IMG/VR virus record: IMGVR_UViG_3300047472_000010
Coordinates: 1 to 21,513 of that record
Origin: a virus
DNA: 21,513 nt
Direction: 5' to 3' (one strand)
Shown: positions 1 to 6,396 of the stretch, one piece after another
How the letters are laid out: each line of letters starts with the position of its first letter
Numbering within the stretch: the stretch's first letter is position 1
Notes under the pieces: generated by a model
Databases searched by the model: none
The model's input: the letters and a program-made list of their open reading frames with translations, nothing else
What the model was told of the DNA's origin: nothing
Made by a program: the position numbers and the translations under genes

Positions 1-2
1 TT

Positions 3-125
3 CCGCCCGGTCGGGGCGTGACCTTGTCTCCTCTCCTCATGCCCCAGAAGCGCCCCTCACGACTCGTGCAGGGGCGTTACTCGTCTCTGGCTACGAAGTG
101 GCGAGACGGGGTCTGGAAGGACTGA
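3..125 (+). CDS. Possible 3' end of a gene entering from the left edge
   Basis: Frame 3 is open from the window edge to a TGA at 123-125 and about three quarters of its codons end in G or C, as in the real genes here. It would encode a C-terminus ending in ATKWRDGVWKD. A hairpin followed by a short T run (143-174) sits just downstream, as expected after a gene. A second frame is open over the same bases, so the coding call is weak. An internal ATG at 39 would give a 28-residue peptide but has no ribosome binding site. I recognise no family. Confidence 0.2.
   Translation, partial: PPGRGVTLSPLLMPQKRPSRLVQGRYSSLATKWRDGVWKD
49..78. repeat. GC-rich hairpin
   Basis: Inverted repeat: CGCCCCT (51-57) pairs with AGGGGCG (70-76), extended by flanking A-T and G-T pairs, with an inner CACG/CGTG stem around a three-base loop. 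There is no T run on either side, so it is not an obvious terminator. It is the first of four hairpins in the left 240 bases. Confidence 0.55.
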
Positions 126-142
126 CCCCCCACTGAATTACG

Positions 143-174
143 GGCCCCCGGACGCAGGCCGGCCGGGGGCCTTT
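143..174 (+). terminator. Probable terminator at the left edge
   Basis: Nine-base perfect stem GGCCCCCGG (143-151) with CCGGGGGCC (163-171), an 11-base loop, then TTT. The T run is short. It would end a plus-strand transcript arriving from the left and isolate the gene at 269. Confidence 0.5.
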
Positions 175-196
175 CCCATGCCCGAAAGGGGGCCGA

Positions 197-233
197 GTGG
201 CGAGAGCGCCACCAAGTCGGACCCGCGTCCGAC
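197..233 (+). repeat. Two adjacent perfect tetraloop hairpins in the leader of the 269 gene
   Basis: GTGGCG (197-202) pairs with CGCCAC (207-212) around the loop AGAG. Three bases later GTCGGAC (216-222) pairs with GTCCGAC (227-233) around the loop CCGC. Both stems are perfect. They lie 36 bases upstream of the ATG at 269 and would be in the 5' leader of that transcript. They could be an RNA stability or regulatory element, or DNA-binding dyads. No T run follows, so they are not terminators for plus-strand transcription. Confidence 0.6.
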
Positions 234-268
234 CAACACAAAAACTCGAGTATGGAGACAGAAACATC

Positions 269-742
269 ATGAGCAAGGGCAAGTGGATCGCTGGCGGAAT
301 CGTCGCCCTGGTCGTCATCGGTGCTGCTTCGGGTGGCAACGACGACTCGTCCAAGCCGAAGGCGGACAAGCCCGCGGTGGTCCAGTCGGAGACGCCGAAG
401 GCGGCCGACAAGCCGAAGGCCACCAGCAAGCCGAAGGCGGCCCCGAAGTCGGTCAAGGAGCAGTTCGCGGCCTACGTGACCAAGCACGGCACGGCGACCG
501 AGGTTGCTGCGGTCAAGCACGTCACGAAGGTCCAGGGCGGAGACGAGATCAACAACATCTTGGACACCGCCGACGTCTACACCGACTACTCGGGCGGGAT
601 GTTCGGCCAGCACGGCAACGACGGAAAGCTGATCGCTTCGGCGTTCGCTGACTGGCAGAAGAGCCGGGGCAAGTCGAGTGACAACGGTCTGGTGACCGTG
701 TACGACAAGGACGCCGAGACGCTGTCCAACGGCAAGTTCTAG
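269..742 (+). CDS. Membrane-anchored exported protein, unknown function
   Basis: Encodes 157 residues. Residues 5-23 (KWIAGGIVALVVIGAASGG) form one hydrophobic segment, read as an uncleaved signal anchor. There is no lipobox cysteine, so it is probably not a lipoprotein. Residues about 29-62 are a Lys/Pro/Ala linker with repeated KPKA units, suited to crossing the cell wall. The C-terminal 95 residues look like a compact domain (KEQFAAYVTKHG, NGLVTVYDKD). I chose the ATG at 269 over an upstream in-frame GTG at 197 because GGAG lies just upstream and because the hydrophobic segment then begins at the N-terminus. It is transcribed against the late operon and followed by a hairpin (755-780). A phage-encoded envelope protein in this place could act in superinfection exclusion or lysogenic conversion. 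That is inference. I know of similar proteins from streptomycetes only in general terms. Confidence 0.75.
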   Translation: MSKGKWIAGGIVALVVIGAASGGNDDSSKPKADKPAVVQSETPKAADKPKATSKPKAAPKSVKEQFAAYVTKHGTATEVAAVKHVTKVQGGDEINNILDTADVYTDYSGGMFGQHGNDGKLIASAFADWQKSRGKSSDNGLVTVYDKDAETLSNGKF

Positions 743-754
743 TCGCAGGTGAGA

Positions 755-780
755 GGGGCCCCCGTCTCCACGGGGGCCCC
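755..780 (+). terminator. Hairpin after the exported-protein gene
   Basis: Eleven-base perfect stem GGGGCCCCCGT (755-765) with ACGGGGGCCCC (770-780), loop CTCC, starting 12 bases after the stop codon. The following bases are ACTTTGTGTG, so the T run is poor, but the stem is very stable. GC-rich actinobacterial terminators often look like this. Confidence 0.6.
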
Positions 781-783
781 ACT

Positions 784-811
784 TTGTGTGCACAAATCAG
801 CCACATATGAT
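784..811 (+). promoter_or_regulatory. Candidate promoter for the 848 gene
   Basis: TTGTGT (784-789) and TATGAT (806-811) are separated by 16 bases. The second box matches the -10 consensus at five of six positions, the first matches the -35 at only three. It overlaps a TGTGCACA palindrome (787-794), which could be an operator half. It lies between the preceding hairpin and the 848 start, where a promoter would be expected. Based on sequence resemblance only. Confidence 0.35.
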
Positions 812-847
812 CACCAGTTACATGAGCCATGAGGGGGCGCGAGTTAC

Positions 848-1129
848 ATGCCACAGACGAACATCGAGTGGTGGGCGATGATGCAGGGATCACACACCAT
901 GCTCGGGATACCCACGTACGAGGTGGGTGAGCTGACCGAGGACGGCGAGTACTACCACGTCACTTTCAGCTACTCGGAGAGCGACGAATTCGCGGCCGCC
1001 AAGCTGATCATGGCAATCATCAAGCAGCATCCGCGCAAGGTCACCGTTGAGCACGATGGCGAGCACATCCGGATCGGGTACTTCTACCCTGCCTATATGG
1101 GTGACCCGCACGAGAAGCGCCCTTACTGA
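848..1129 (+). CDS. Hypothetical protein, 93 residues
   Basis: Small acidic-to-neutral soluble protein with no signal peptide or membrane segment. The N-terminus is Met- and Trp-rich (IEWWAMMQGSHTM), followed by alternating strand-like segments (YYHVTFSY), a helix (FAAAKLIMAIIKQHP) and more strands (KVTVEHDG, HIRIGYFYP), suggesting a small alpha/beta fold. An AGGGGG sequence precedes the ATG at 848 by about 12 bases. Codons end mainly in G or C and the gene ends just before a strong terminator, so it is very likely real. I do not recognise the family. It sits at the convergent junction with the lysis genes. Confidence 0.7.
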   Translation: MPQTNIEWWAMMQGSHTMLGIPTYEVGELTEDGEYYHVTFSYSESDEFAAAKLIMAIIKQHPRKVTVEHDGEHIRIGYFYPAYMGDPHEKRPY

Positions 1130-1140
1130 TCTGAAACGAG

Positions 1141-1180
1141 AAAAAGCCCCCTACGCCTCACGGCGTAGGGGGCTTTTTTT
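1141..1180. terminator. Bidirectional intrinsic terminator
   Basis: Perfect 12-base stem GCCCCCTACGCC (1146-1157) with GGCGTAGGGGGC (1162-1173), loop TCAC, with five A's before and seven T's after. It works in both directions, ending the plus-strand 848 transcript and the minus-strand late/lysis transcript. It is the clearest terminator in the window. Confidence 0.93.
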
Positions 1181-1231
1181 ATGTCCACTCTCACGCGGAC
1201 GTTCTCTCACTCCGAAGCGGACCCCTCCGCC

Positions 1232-1531
1232 TCAGTACTGGGCAGGCGTACTCGCCTGGTCGGCCGATGCGTCGGCCGTCTTCTCCGCTGCGATGCCCTC
1301 AAGGGCCTTCTGCGCAGCCGCAGCACGGTCCCACGGGGACGTAGTGGCCAGCGCAGCAGCGGTCTTGGTGTCCTCGTGTCGCTGGGCAACCTCACTCACA
1401 CCGAAGAGGGCCGCAGCAGTGGCTACAAGGCCCTCCCACGGGACGTCCGGGAAGAGGAACGCGGCCAGCGGGACCGCAGCCGCAGCAGCGCCAACGATTC
1501 GAACAGCGTGCTTCGAGATGAATTCATTCAT
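1232..1531 (-). CDS. Putative holin
   Basis: Encodes 99 residues. Residues about 9-27 (AVRIVGAAAAAVPLAAFLF) and 32-46 (WEGLVATAAALFGVS) are hydrophobic, with a short turn between them, followed by a charged, Ala-rich C-terminal half. Two N-terminal membrane segments, small size and position directly after the endolysin gene are the usual signs of a class II-like holin, which would let the lysin through the membrane. I chose the ATG at 1531 (MNEFIS), with GGAG six bases upstream, over a TTG two codons earlier. It is the last gene of the late operon, 23 bases after the endolysin stop and about 50 bases before the bidirectional terminator. Holin identity rests on topology and context, not a recognised domain. 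Confidence 0.7.
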   Translation of the reverse strand: MNEFISKHAVRIVGAAAAAVPLAAFLFPDVPWEGLVATAAALFGVSEVAQRHEDTKTAAALATTSPWDRAAAAQKALEGIAAEKTADASADQASTPAQY

Positions 1532-1554
1532 TCGCAACTCCAGTCAGGAAAAGG

Positions 1555-2397
1555 TCACTTGCACTGAGACTTGGTCGGCTTGGCGCTCGCCTTCGGCTTG
1601 GTAGTCGTCTTGGGCTCGGTCGTCGCCTTCGGCGTCGAGCTGGCCTTCGGAGCGGAGGCCGGCACGGTCACCTTCTGGCCCGGCTGGATCACGTTGGCGT
1701 CCTTGATCCCAGGGTTGAGACCGAGGACGACCGCGAGGGACACACCAGCACTGGCAGCGATCACCCCGAGGGTCTGACCGGACTTCACGACCACGGCCTT
1801 CGTCTTCGAGGAGCTGGGCTTGGCATGCGTCGCCGTCGAGCTGGCACCGACCGGGGCAGACGCCTTCGCGGCGTAGTGGTAACCGGCCTTCCCCTTCAGG
1901 GACGGGTCCGCGGTGGTCACACCCTCAGCGAAGGCAGGCAGGCCGTACCCGTAGGTGTTGGCACTCTTCCGGTCACGCTTACGCAGATAAACCCCGTTGC
2001 CTTCGGGGGAGCCATCCGTATTGGTATTGCCTTCCACAGTGGTGATCGTGGTCGCGTCGTATCCGACTACCAGGCCAGTGTGCGTTCCACCACCAGGGCC
2101 GAAAAATACCTGAGCGCCGACCGCGGGGTATTCGCTGAATCGGCCCTTCTGCCGGAACCAGTTCACTCCGTACGCGCACGAAGCGGAGCGGGGGTAGAGG
2201 TCGGAGACGCCCGCCTTGAGTGCCACCCACGAAACGAAGAGCGCACACCAGGGGTATCCGCCCGCACTCACCCACGCCATTCCCGGAACCTCGTTGGCGT
2301 ACTTCTCCTTGTTGTTCCAGTGGCCTCCGGAAAAGCCTTCCCGGTAGCCCTCCTCGACCTTCGCGATACTCAATACCTTCGCAGCCTGACTGGCCAT
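1555..2397 (-). CDS. Endolysin: CHAP hydrolase with LysM wall-binding domain
   Basis: Encodes 280 residues. The N-terminal CHAP domain (about 10-125) shows the catalytic Cys51 (YPWCALFVSWV), His106 (GTHTGLVVGYD) and Glu122 (TTVEGNT). It should cut peptidoglycan as an amidase or endopeptidase. A LysM module follows at about 203-247 (VVKSGQTLGVIAASAG, then NVIQPGQKVTVP). The last 33 residues are a Lys/Pro/Thr/Ala tail, probably a polyanion- or wall-binding extension. No signal peptide is seen, so release depends on a holin; the next gene encodes one. AGAGGGAG precedes the ATG at 2397. The gene starts about 20 bases after an intrinsic terminator (2418-2442), so its expression may be limited by readthrough. 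Its CHAP half is paralogous to the protein at 2738-3718. Confidence 0.9.
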   Translation of the reverse strand: MASQAAKVLSIAKVEEGYREGFSGGHWNNKEKYANEVPGMAWVSAGGYPWCALFVSWVALKAGVSDLYPRSASCAYGVNWFRQKGRFSEYPAVGAQVFFGPGGGTHTGLVVGYDATTITTVEGNTNTDGSPEGNGVYLRKRDRKSANTYGYGLPAFAEGVTTADPSLKGKAGYHYAAKASAPVGASSTATHAKPSSSKTKAVVVKSGQTLGVIAASAGVSLAVVLGLNPGIKDANVIQPGQKVTVPASAPKASSTPKATTEPKTTTKPKASAKPTKSQCK

Positions 2398-2417
2398 GTC
2401 GTCTCCCTCTGGGCATC

Positions 2418-2442
2418 AAAAAAGCCCGGACACGGCCGGGCT
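2418..2442 (-). terminator. Intrinsic terminator inside the late operon, before the endolysin gene
   Basis: Read on the minus strand: AGCCCGG, a six-base loop, CCGGGCT, then a run of T's (plus-strand stem 2423-2429 with 2436-2442, A run 2418-2423). It lies between the small membrane protein stop (2462) and the endolysin start (2397). No room remains for a normal promoter between it and the ATG, so the endolysin probably depends on readthrough or antitermination. Confidence 0.8.
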
Positions 2443-2461
2443 ACACGTCGTTCTCTCGCCG

Positions 2462-2725
2462 TCAGCGGCGGAGCGAATTAATTCGTTCAGGGTCAAGTGC
2501 GGTAAGTAGCTCGATGAGCCGAGCGTTCTCGGCCTCGATGCGAGTCAGCCGCTCTTTAATTTCATTCATGTCGTTCTGAAGTCGGTCAGCTCGGGCGCGC
2601 TGCGCCTCGGCCTCTTCCTTCCAGACCTTCGCGGTATTGGTCTGCCAAGCCGCCCTGACAATGATCAGGGCGGCAGCAACAGCAGATATGAGACCCGCGT
2701 AATCGATGATGCTCTTAGGGCTCAT
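2462..2725 (-). CDS. Small membrane protein with coiled coil, possible second lysis protein
   Basis: Encodes 87 residues. One hydrophobic segment (about 10-27, AGLISAVAAALIIVRAAW) is followed by a long heptad-rich, highly charged helix (about 35-75, KEEAEAQRARADRLQNDM through EAENARLIELL). A good GGGGAG site lies four bases before the ATG. It sits between two CHAP hydrolase genes, upstream of the endolysin. Single-pass proteins with a cytoplasmic or wall-facing coiled coil in lysis cassettes are often holin partners or XhlA-like. A spanin role is unlikely because the presumed host has no outer membrane. A structural role near the tail tip is the alternative. Function is inferred only from shape and place. 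Confidence 0.75.
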   Translation of the reverse strand: MSPKSIIDYAGLISAVAAALIIVRAAWQTNTAKVWKEEAEAQRARADRLQNDMNEIKERLTRIEAENARLIELLTALDPERINSLRR

Positions 2726-2737
2726 GGCTCTCCCCTA

Positions 2738-3718
2738 TTACGCAGGTGCGATGGTGGTAACGGTTCCGCTGGAACCCCTGTACTTAAGTGCACCGCTCTG
2801 CACGTAGAGAATTCCGCCACCACTCGGATTCGTGGTCGGGGCAGTGGTCACATTCTTGATGCTGACAACCGCTCCAGAACTGCCGCCGAGATCCGCGGTG
2901 GTGCTACCGAGCTGAAGAGCCTTCGTGAAGTAGGCGATGGAACTGGTGATCTGAGCACCAGCGCCCGTGATCTCGAAAACGTTGTTCCCGTCAGCGTCCT
3001 TGAATCGGACGATGGACGGGGCGGTAGAGGTGGCGCCAAGTACCTCAAGGGCTACGGTCGAGGAGTCGTTCTGCTGGATGAATACGCGGCCTGCATGGGC
3101 TGCGCCGTCCACGCTCAGCGTGTCCGCGACCAGGTTGTTCGTCATCAGCCCGCCCGGCCGCAGCTCGGCCGGCCCAGGGCCCATGTGCGTGAGCGCGTAG
3201 GTGTATCCGGAGACACCCTTCTTCGCGGTATCGGCCGTGATGATGCCTTCGGGGTAGGCCGGAAGGCCGTAGCCGTACACATTCGCGTCGGAACGCTTGC
3301 GCTTACGGAAATAGATTCCGTCACCTTCGGAAGTACCGTTATCCGAGGTGTTCGCTTCGACCGTCCATATGTAAGTCGTGTCGTAGGCGTACACAATGCC
3401 GGTGTGATCCTGGCCCGAAGTTCCGTACATGACCTGAGCACCGATAGCCGGGTACCAGGACCAGCGGCCAGCGCTGTTGAACCACGTAACGGCAGCCGAG
3501 CAGTCAGCGGTACGAGGGAATAGCGACGCGCAACCGGCGCGCATCGCAACCCACGAGGTATAGACCGCGCACCAGGACTGCCCCTGGGCCCAAGAAAGGC
3601 CGGGGACTTCCGCCGCAAACTTCTCGGCATTGGTCCAGCCACCCTCGGTGTATCCCTCCCGATAACCAACCTGACTCTTGGCTACAGCGATTACCTGCGC
3701 CATCAGTGAGTTACCCAT
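2738..3718 (-). CDS. Tail-associated CHAP hydrolase fused to a fibre-like domain
   Basis: Encodes 326 residues. Residues about 6-125 form a CHAP peptidase/amidase domain with Cys50 (QSWCAVYTSWV), His105 (QDHTGIVYAYD) and Glu121 (WTVEANTS). Residues about 190-326 are a Gly/Ser/Thr/Val-rich, beta-rich region (LVADTLSVDG, then GGGILYVQSGALKYRGSSG) like the C-termini of actinophage tail fibres. The fusion suggests a virion enzyme that binds and locally cuts the wall during infection, rather than a free lysin. The first 180 residues align with the endolysin at 1555-2397 along their length, about half identical by eye. AGGAGG lies five bases before the ATG, 14 bases after the stop of the SGNH gene. 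It could also be annotated as a lysin; the lack of LysM and the fibre-like tail argue otherwise. Confidence 0.8.
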   Translation of the reverse strand: MGNSLMAQVIAVAKSQVGYREGYTEGGWTNAEKFAAEVPGLSWAQGQSWCAVYTSWVAMRAGCASLFPRTADCSAAVTWFNSAGRWSWYPAIGAQVMYGTSGQDHTGIVYAYDTTYIWTVEANTSDNGTSEGDGIYFRKRKRSDANVYGYGLPAYPEGIITADTAKKGVSGYTYALTHMGPGPAELRPGGLMTNNLVADTLSVDGAAHAGRVFIQQNDSSTVALEVLGATSTAPSIVRFKDADGNNVFEITGAGAQITSSIAYFTKALQLGSTTADLGGSSGAVVSIKNVTTAPTTNPSGGGILYVQSGALKYRGSSGTVTTIAPA

Positions 3719-3731
3719 TAATTCCTCCTAG

Positions 3732-5258
3732 TCAGCTCTGAAGGAGCGTGTTAATTACTCCTGCGACGTAGGAGTTACCGGCATCGGAAAGGTGCACAGA
3801 GTCAGTGCCGGCCGCACCCGGAGAAGCCGGGTTGGCCCAGTAGCCCTGCGCATTGAAGTAGTTCCAAGAATTTCGGCCCATGCTCCACAGGTCGACTAGC
3901 GCTGCTTCGAAGGACAACGCCAGGCCGTGAGCGCGGTCGACGTAATCCTGATAGCGCAGGTTCGAGAAGTCGGCGGTTCCGATGTGGGGGAGGGCGATGA
4001 CAATGTCCGTTGCGCCGGTCAGCGAGCCACCATCGCGGATGTACGCGAGGTGCTGTCGCACAGTGGCCGCCCAAGCGTCAGCGGAGACGCCGTTCATAAC
4101 GTCTTCGGGGCTGACCATGTAGACGGCCAGATCGGCCGGGTAACTCGGGCCGCCATTCCAGTCCAGTCGCCCGGAGGCGGTGTAGTGGGTAGCGAAACCA
4201 TTCCGGCGCCCGAAGTTATTCACCACGGTTCCCGAGGCGTTCTCACCGGAGACACCGAATACCGAGAGGTACTGGCTGCTGGTGCCGGTGTGCGTCAGCT
4301 TCACCGTGTGAGTGCCAGCCGACAGGCCCGTGACCGTGGTCTTGCGAACGACCAGACCAGTCGTCGCGGTGTCCGTGACTGCGACAGCGGTAGCGCCATC
4401 GATCGAGTACGACCAGGGCGAGTGAGCCCCGTCAGCGCTCAGGGTGTAGATGCCGACCGTGGTACCGCGCACCGTGAAGGTGAGCGTGGCGCCGTTGGTG
4501 TTGGCGTACAGGTAGCCCCAGCCAGGACCCATCTGGTATCCGCCGATGGACCAAGTACCGGACTGGGTTACCAGTCCGCCAGAGGTGGTCCACTGGGTGA
4601 TAGCCGCGGCATCCGAACCGGAGATGCCCTGAGAGCTGAAGAGAGCCGAGTAGAAGCCCGTGCCTCCGTCGCCACAGGTGGCCTGAAGAGAGGTCGCCAG
4701 GACGCCCGGCCAACTCTTCGTGCGGAGGTTGGATGCGTAGAAGCCGACAGCCGAGCTGCCTCCGAAGACGGCTACGTTCGCCTTGCCGGTCCCCTGCTTC
4801 GCAGCGTCCCTCTTCGGTCGCCAGAACTCGCCCCAGCCGCTCGGGACGTAGACACCCTTTGCGCTCGCAGCAACGGAGTTCGGGGACTTCACCCACGAGG
4901 CAGCGGTGTTGCTGACGAAGTTGGCGTCAACGTACGCCCTGGTCCCATGCGGGTCGCTCGCAGCGAGGTGGGCTTCGAACCGCTCGCCAACCGTGACGGA
5001 AGTCAGAGCGACCTTGCCGCCTCCGAAGTCGACCCACAGACGCTCCACACCATCGGGGCCGTAAAAGGTGGGAAGGATGCCCTGAGCGTCAGCAGTCAGG
5101 GACGAGATCGGGGCCCCGTCAGCGTCGGTCAGGTCAGTGAGCTGGTTAGCCCCGCTTGTCGGGCCGTCCCACGCGGTACCGGTGGCGTTAGGGACACGGG
5201 CACCGTTCACATCCTCGGCAACGTCAGCGGCAGAACCACCAAAGAGATTTCGTGCCAC
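3732..5258 (-). CDS. Minor tail protein with SGNH/GDSL hydrolase domain
   Basis: Encodes 508 residues from a GTG start with AGGAGG about five bases upstream. Residues 1-120 resemble an actinophage tail attachment domain (FYGPDGVERLWVDFGG). An SGNH hydrolase fold begins near 161: the nucleophile block is VAVFGGSSAVG, with Ser168 the likely nucleophile in place of the usual GDS, and the C-terminal Asp486-x-x-His489 (DSVHL) completes the triad. Between them, about 235-335, is a Thr/Ser/Gly-rich beta-sandwich-like stretch (SYSIDGATAVAV, GTHTVKLTHTG) that looks like an inserted carbohydrate-binding module. Such proteins remove acyl groups from surface glycans or wall polymers; the substrate here is unknown. 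It lies among the tail-tip genes, which supports host recognition or penetration. Confidence 0.8.
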   Translation of the reverse strand: MARNLFGGSAADVAEDVNGARVPNATGTAWDGPTSGANQLTDLTDADGAPISSLTADAQGILPTFYGPDGVERLWVDFGGGKVALTSVTVGERFEAHLAASDPHGTRAYVDANFVSNTAASWVKSPNSVAASAKGVYVPSGWGEFWRPKRDAAKQGTGKANVAVFGGSSAVGFYASNLRTKSWPGVLATSLQATCGDGGTGFYSALFSSQGISGSDAAAITQWTTSGGLVTQSGTWSIGGYQMGPGWGYLYANTNGATLTFTVRGTTVGIYTLSADGAHSPWSYSIDGATAVAVTDTATTGLVVRKTTVTGLSAGTHTVKLTHTGTSSQYLSVFGVSGENASGTVVNNFGRRNGFATHYTASGRLDWNGGPSYPADLAVYMVSPEDVMNGVSADAWAATVRQHLAYIRDGGSLTGATDIVIALPHIGTADFSNLRYQDYVDRAHGLALSFEAALVDLWSMGRNSWNYFNAQGYWANPASPGAAGTDSVHLSDAGNSYVAGVINTLLQS

Positions 5259-5274
5259 TCGGCACCTCCTGAAT

Positions 5275-5296
5275 CAGGGCATAAAGAAAGGCCCTG
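5275..5296 (-). repeat. Hairpin in the spacer before the SGNH gene
   Basis: CAGGGC (5275-5280) pairs with GCCCTG (5291-5296) around a ten-base loop that reads CTTTCTTTAT on the minus strand. It lies in the 79-base spacer between two tail genes, just upstream of the AGGAGG of the GTG start. No T run follows, so it may be a weak attenuator, processing site, or degenerate relic of the terminators found elsewhere in the operon. Confidence 0.45.
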
Positions 5297-5337
5297 CCGG
5301 ATGAGCCGGGGGCCGAAGTATCTGTGAAAAGTGCGGG

Positions 5338-6396
5338 TTACTCGTTGAAAGCGTTCGCCTCGTACGTGCCAGAAATGTAGAGCGTCGAACCGGCCGGAAG
5401 TGCCCTGAGCCCGTCGAGGGCCTGGGCAAGATTCGTCCAGTTGGGCGTGTACAGGGTCAGGTTCGTGGAGTTAGTTGAAGTGTGCGCAAGGATCTGCATG
5501 GCATTCGGCATGTTGCCGCCCTCGTTGGGGTTCGAGAGGAACCCGGTGAGTACCTGCCGCATCGCCCCATTCGCGGGCTTCGGAAGCGTGGCACCGAGGT
5601 ACCAGTTATTGCCCGAGACCGTGACTCCTGTGTCTTCGTAGGCCTCGAAAGTCATCGAAAAATTGATCATGTTCGGGGCTATCCAACGCCACCGGCCCTT
5701 GCGAGTAGGCGGAGAGGTCTTGCCGTTGAACATGCTGGGCGTGTAGGCGAGCGACTTACCGAGATGCCGGGTAGTCAGGTAGCCATCCCGGCCCTTAAAG
5801 CCTTCGGACTGGCTGTCGTTGTTGTTCGAGTCCATGTCGTACAGGAACGTGCCGACCTGCGTGTAAGGCGCGGTGAGATCCGTGTTCCACGGGGAAGCCA
5901 CGGGGGCCGGCATGTCGTACTGGTTGCGCGAACTGACCCCGATGGCAGCGTTGTTGCCGGGGACGGTCACCTCATGAAGAACCATGTCCCATGCGCCGCC
6001 AACGGTCCGTGAAGGCTGTGGGGCGATGGGAGTAGCCGCGGGCTGGCCCTGGAGCACAGCGAGGTTCACGGAGCCTGCCGCCAGGTCAGCGCGGATGACG
6101 ATCAGGTCAGTACGGGAGTACTGGGTGGTGTTGTCGGCGATCGCGAGGGACTTGGTACCAGTCAGCTCGTAGTAGAACCCGCCGACCCATGCCGTACCCG
6201 CTGCGACCACGATGTTCCGGGAACTGACGCTCGCAACGAACGGAAGGGCCCCATTCGTGTAGGAGGACGCGGTGAGACGCGTGTCGATCCGGTCGCCTCC
6301 CCACAGGTGCGACATCTTCTGCCACTGCGCCTGAGAGACCGTATTAGAGCCGCCTGAACCATTGGCGGCCGAGAACGGATAACTAAGTTCTGCCAT
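5338..6396 (-). CDS. Minor tail protein, probable baseplate/receptor-binding
   Basis: Encodes 352 residues. The N-terminal part (MAELSYPFSAANGSGGSN, then SQAQWQKMSHLWGGDRIDT) and the beta-strand-rich first 160 residues resemble upper-baseplate or minor tail proteins of actinophages (VVAAGTAWVGGFYYELTG, DLIVIRADLAAGSVNLAVLQG). The C-terminal half has Asn/Thr-rich strand patterns (TNSTNLTLYTPNWTNL) typical of exposed receptor-binding domains. No enzyme motif was seen. The ATG at 6396 overlaps the TAA of the upstream gene by one base (TAATG), so translation is probably coupled. Exact role is inferred from position after the Gp37-like protein. Confidence 0.75.
   Translation of the reverse strand: MAELSYPFSAANGSGGSNTVSQAQWQKMSHLWGGDRIDTRLTASSYTNGALPFVASVSSRNIVVAAGTAWVGGFYYELTGTKSLAIADNTTQYSRTDLIVIRADLAAGSVNLAVLQGQPAATPIAPQPSRTVGGAWDMVLHEVTVPGNNAAIGVSSRNQYDMPAPVASPWNTDLTAPYTQVGTFLYDMDSNNNDSQSEGFKGRDGYLTTRHLGKSLAYTPSMFNGKTSPPTRKGRWRWIAPNMINFSMTFEAYEDTGVTVSGNNWYLGATLPKPANGAMRQVLTGFLSNPNEGGNMPNAMQILAHTSTNSTNLTLYTPNWTNLAQALDGLRALPAGSTLYISGTYEANAFNE

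Noticed and set aside
197-268. Twenty-four-residue N-terminal extension of the exported protein.
   Set aside because: It would be encoded by the two hairpins and would bury the signal anchor; the ATG at 269 gives a normal signal-type N-terminus.
787-794. TGTGCACA palindrome as a repressor operator.
   Set aside because: Only one eight-base copy was noticed, with no partner site. It is kept only as a note on the candidate promoter.
1047-1604. Plus-strand frames across the terminator and the holin gene.
   Set aside because: They run through the bidirectional terminator and oppose a gene with clear membrane topology and a good ribosome binding site.
2462-2725. Spanin for the small coiled-coil membrane protein.
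   Set aside because: Spanins act on an outer membrane, which the presumed Streptomyces host lacks.
3927-5327. A 466-codon plus-strand frame opposite the SGNH tail gene.
   Set aside because: Same codon-aligned antisense effect; no domain is recognisable and the minus-strand frame has clear catalytic motifs.
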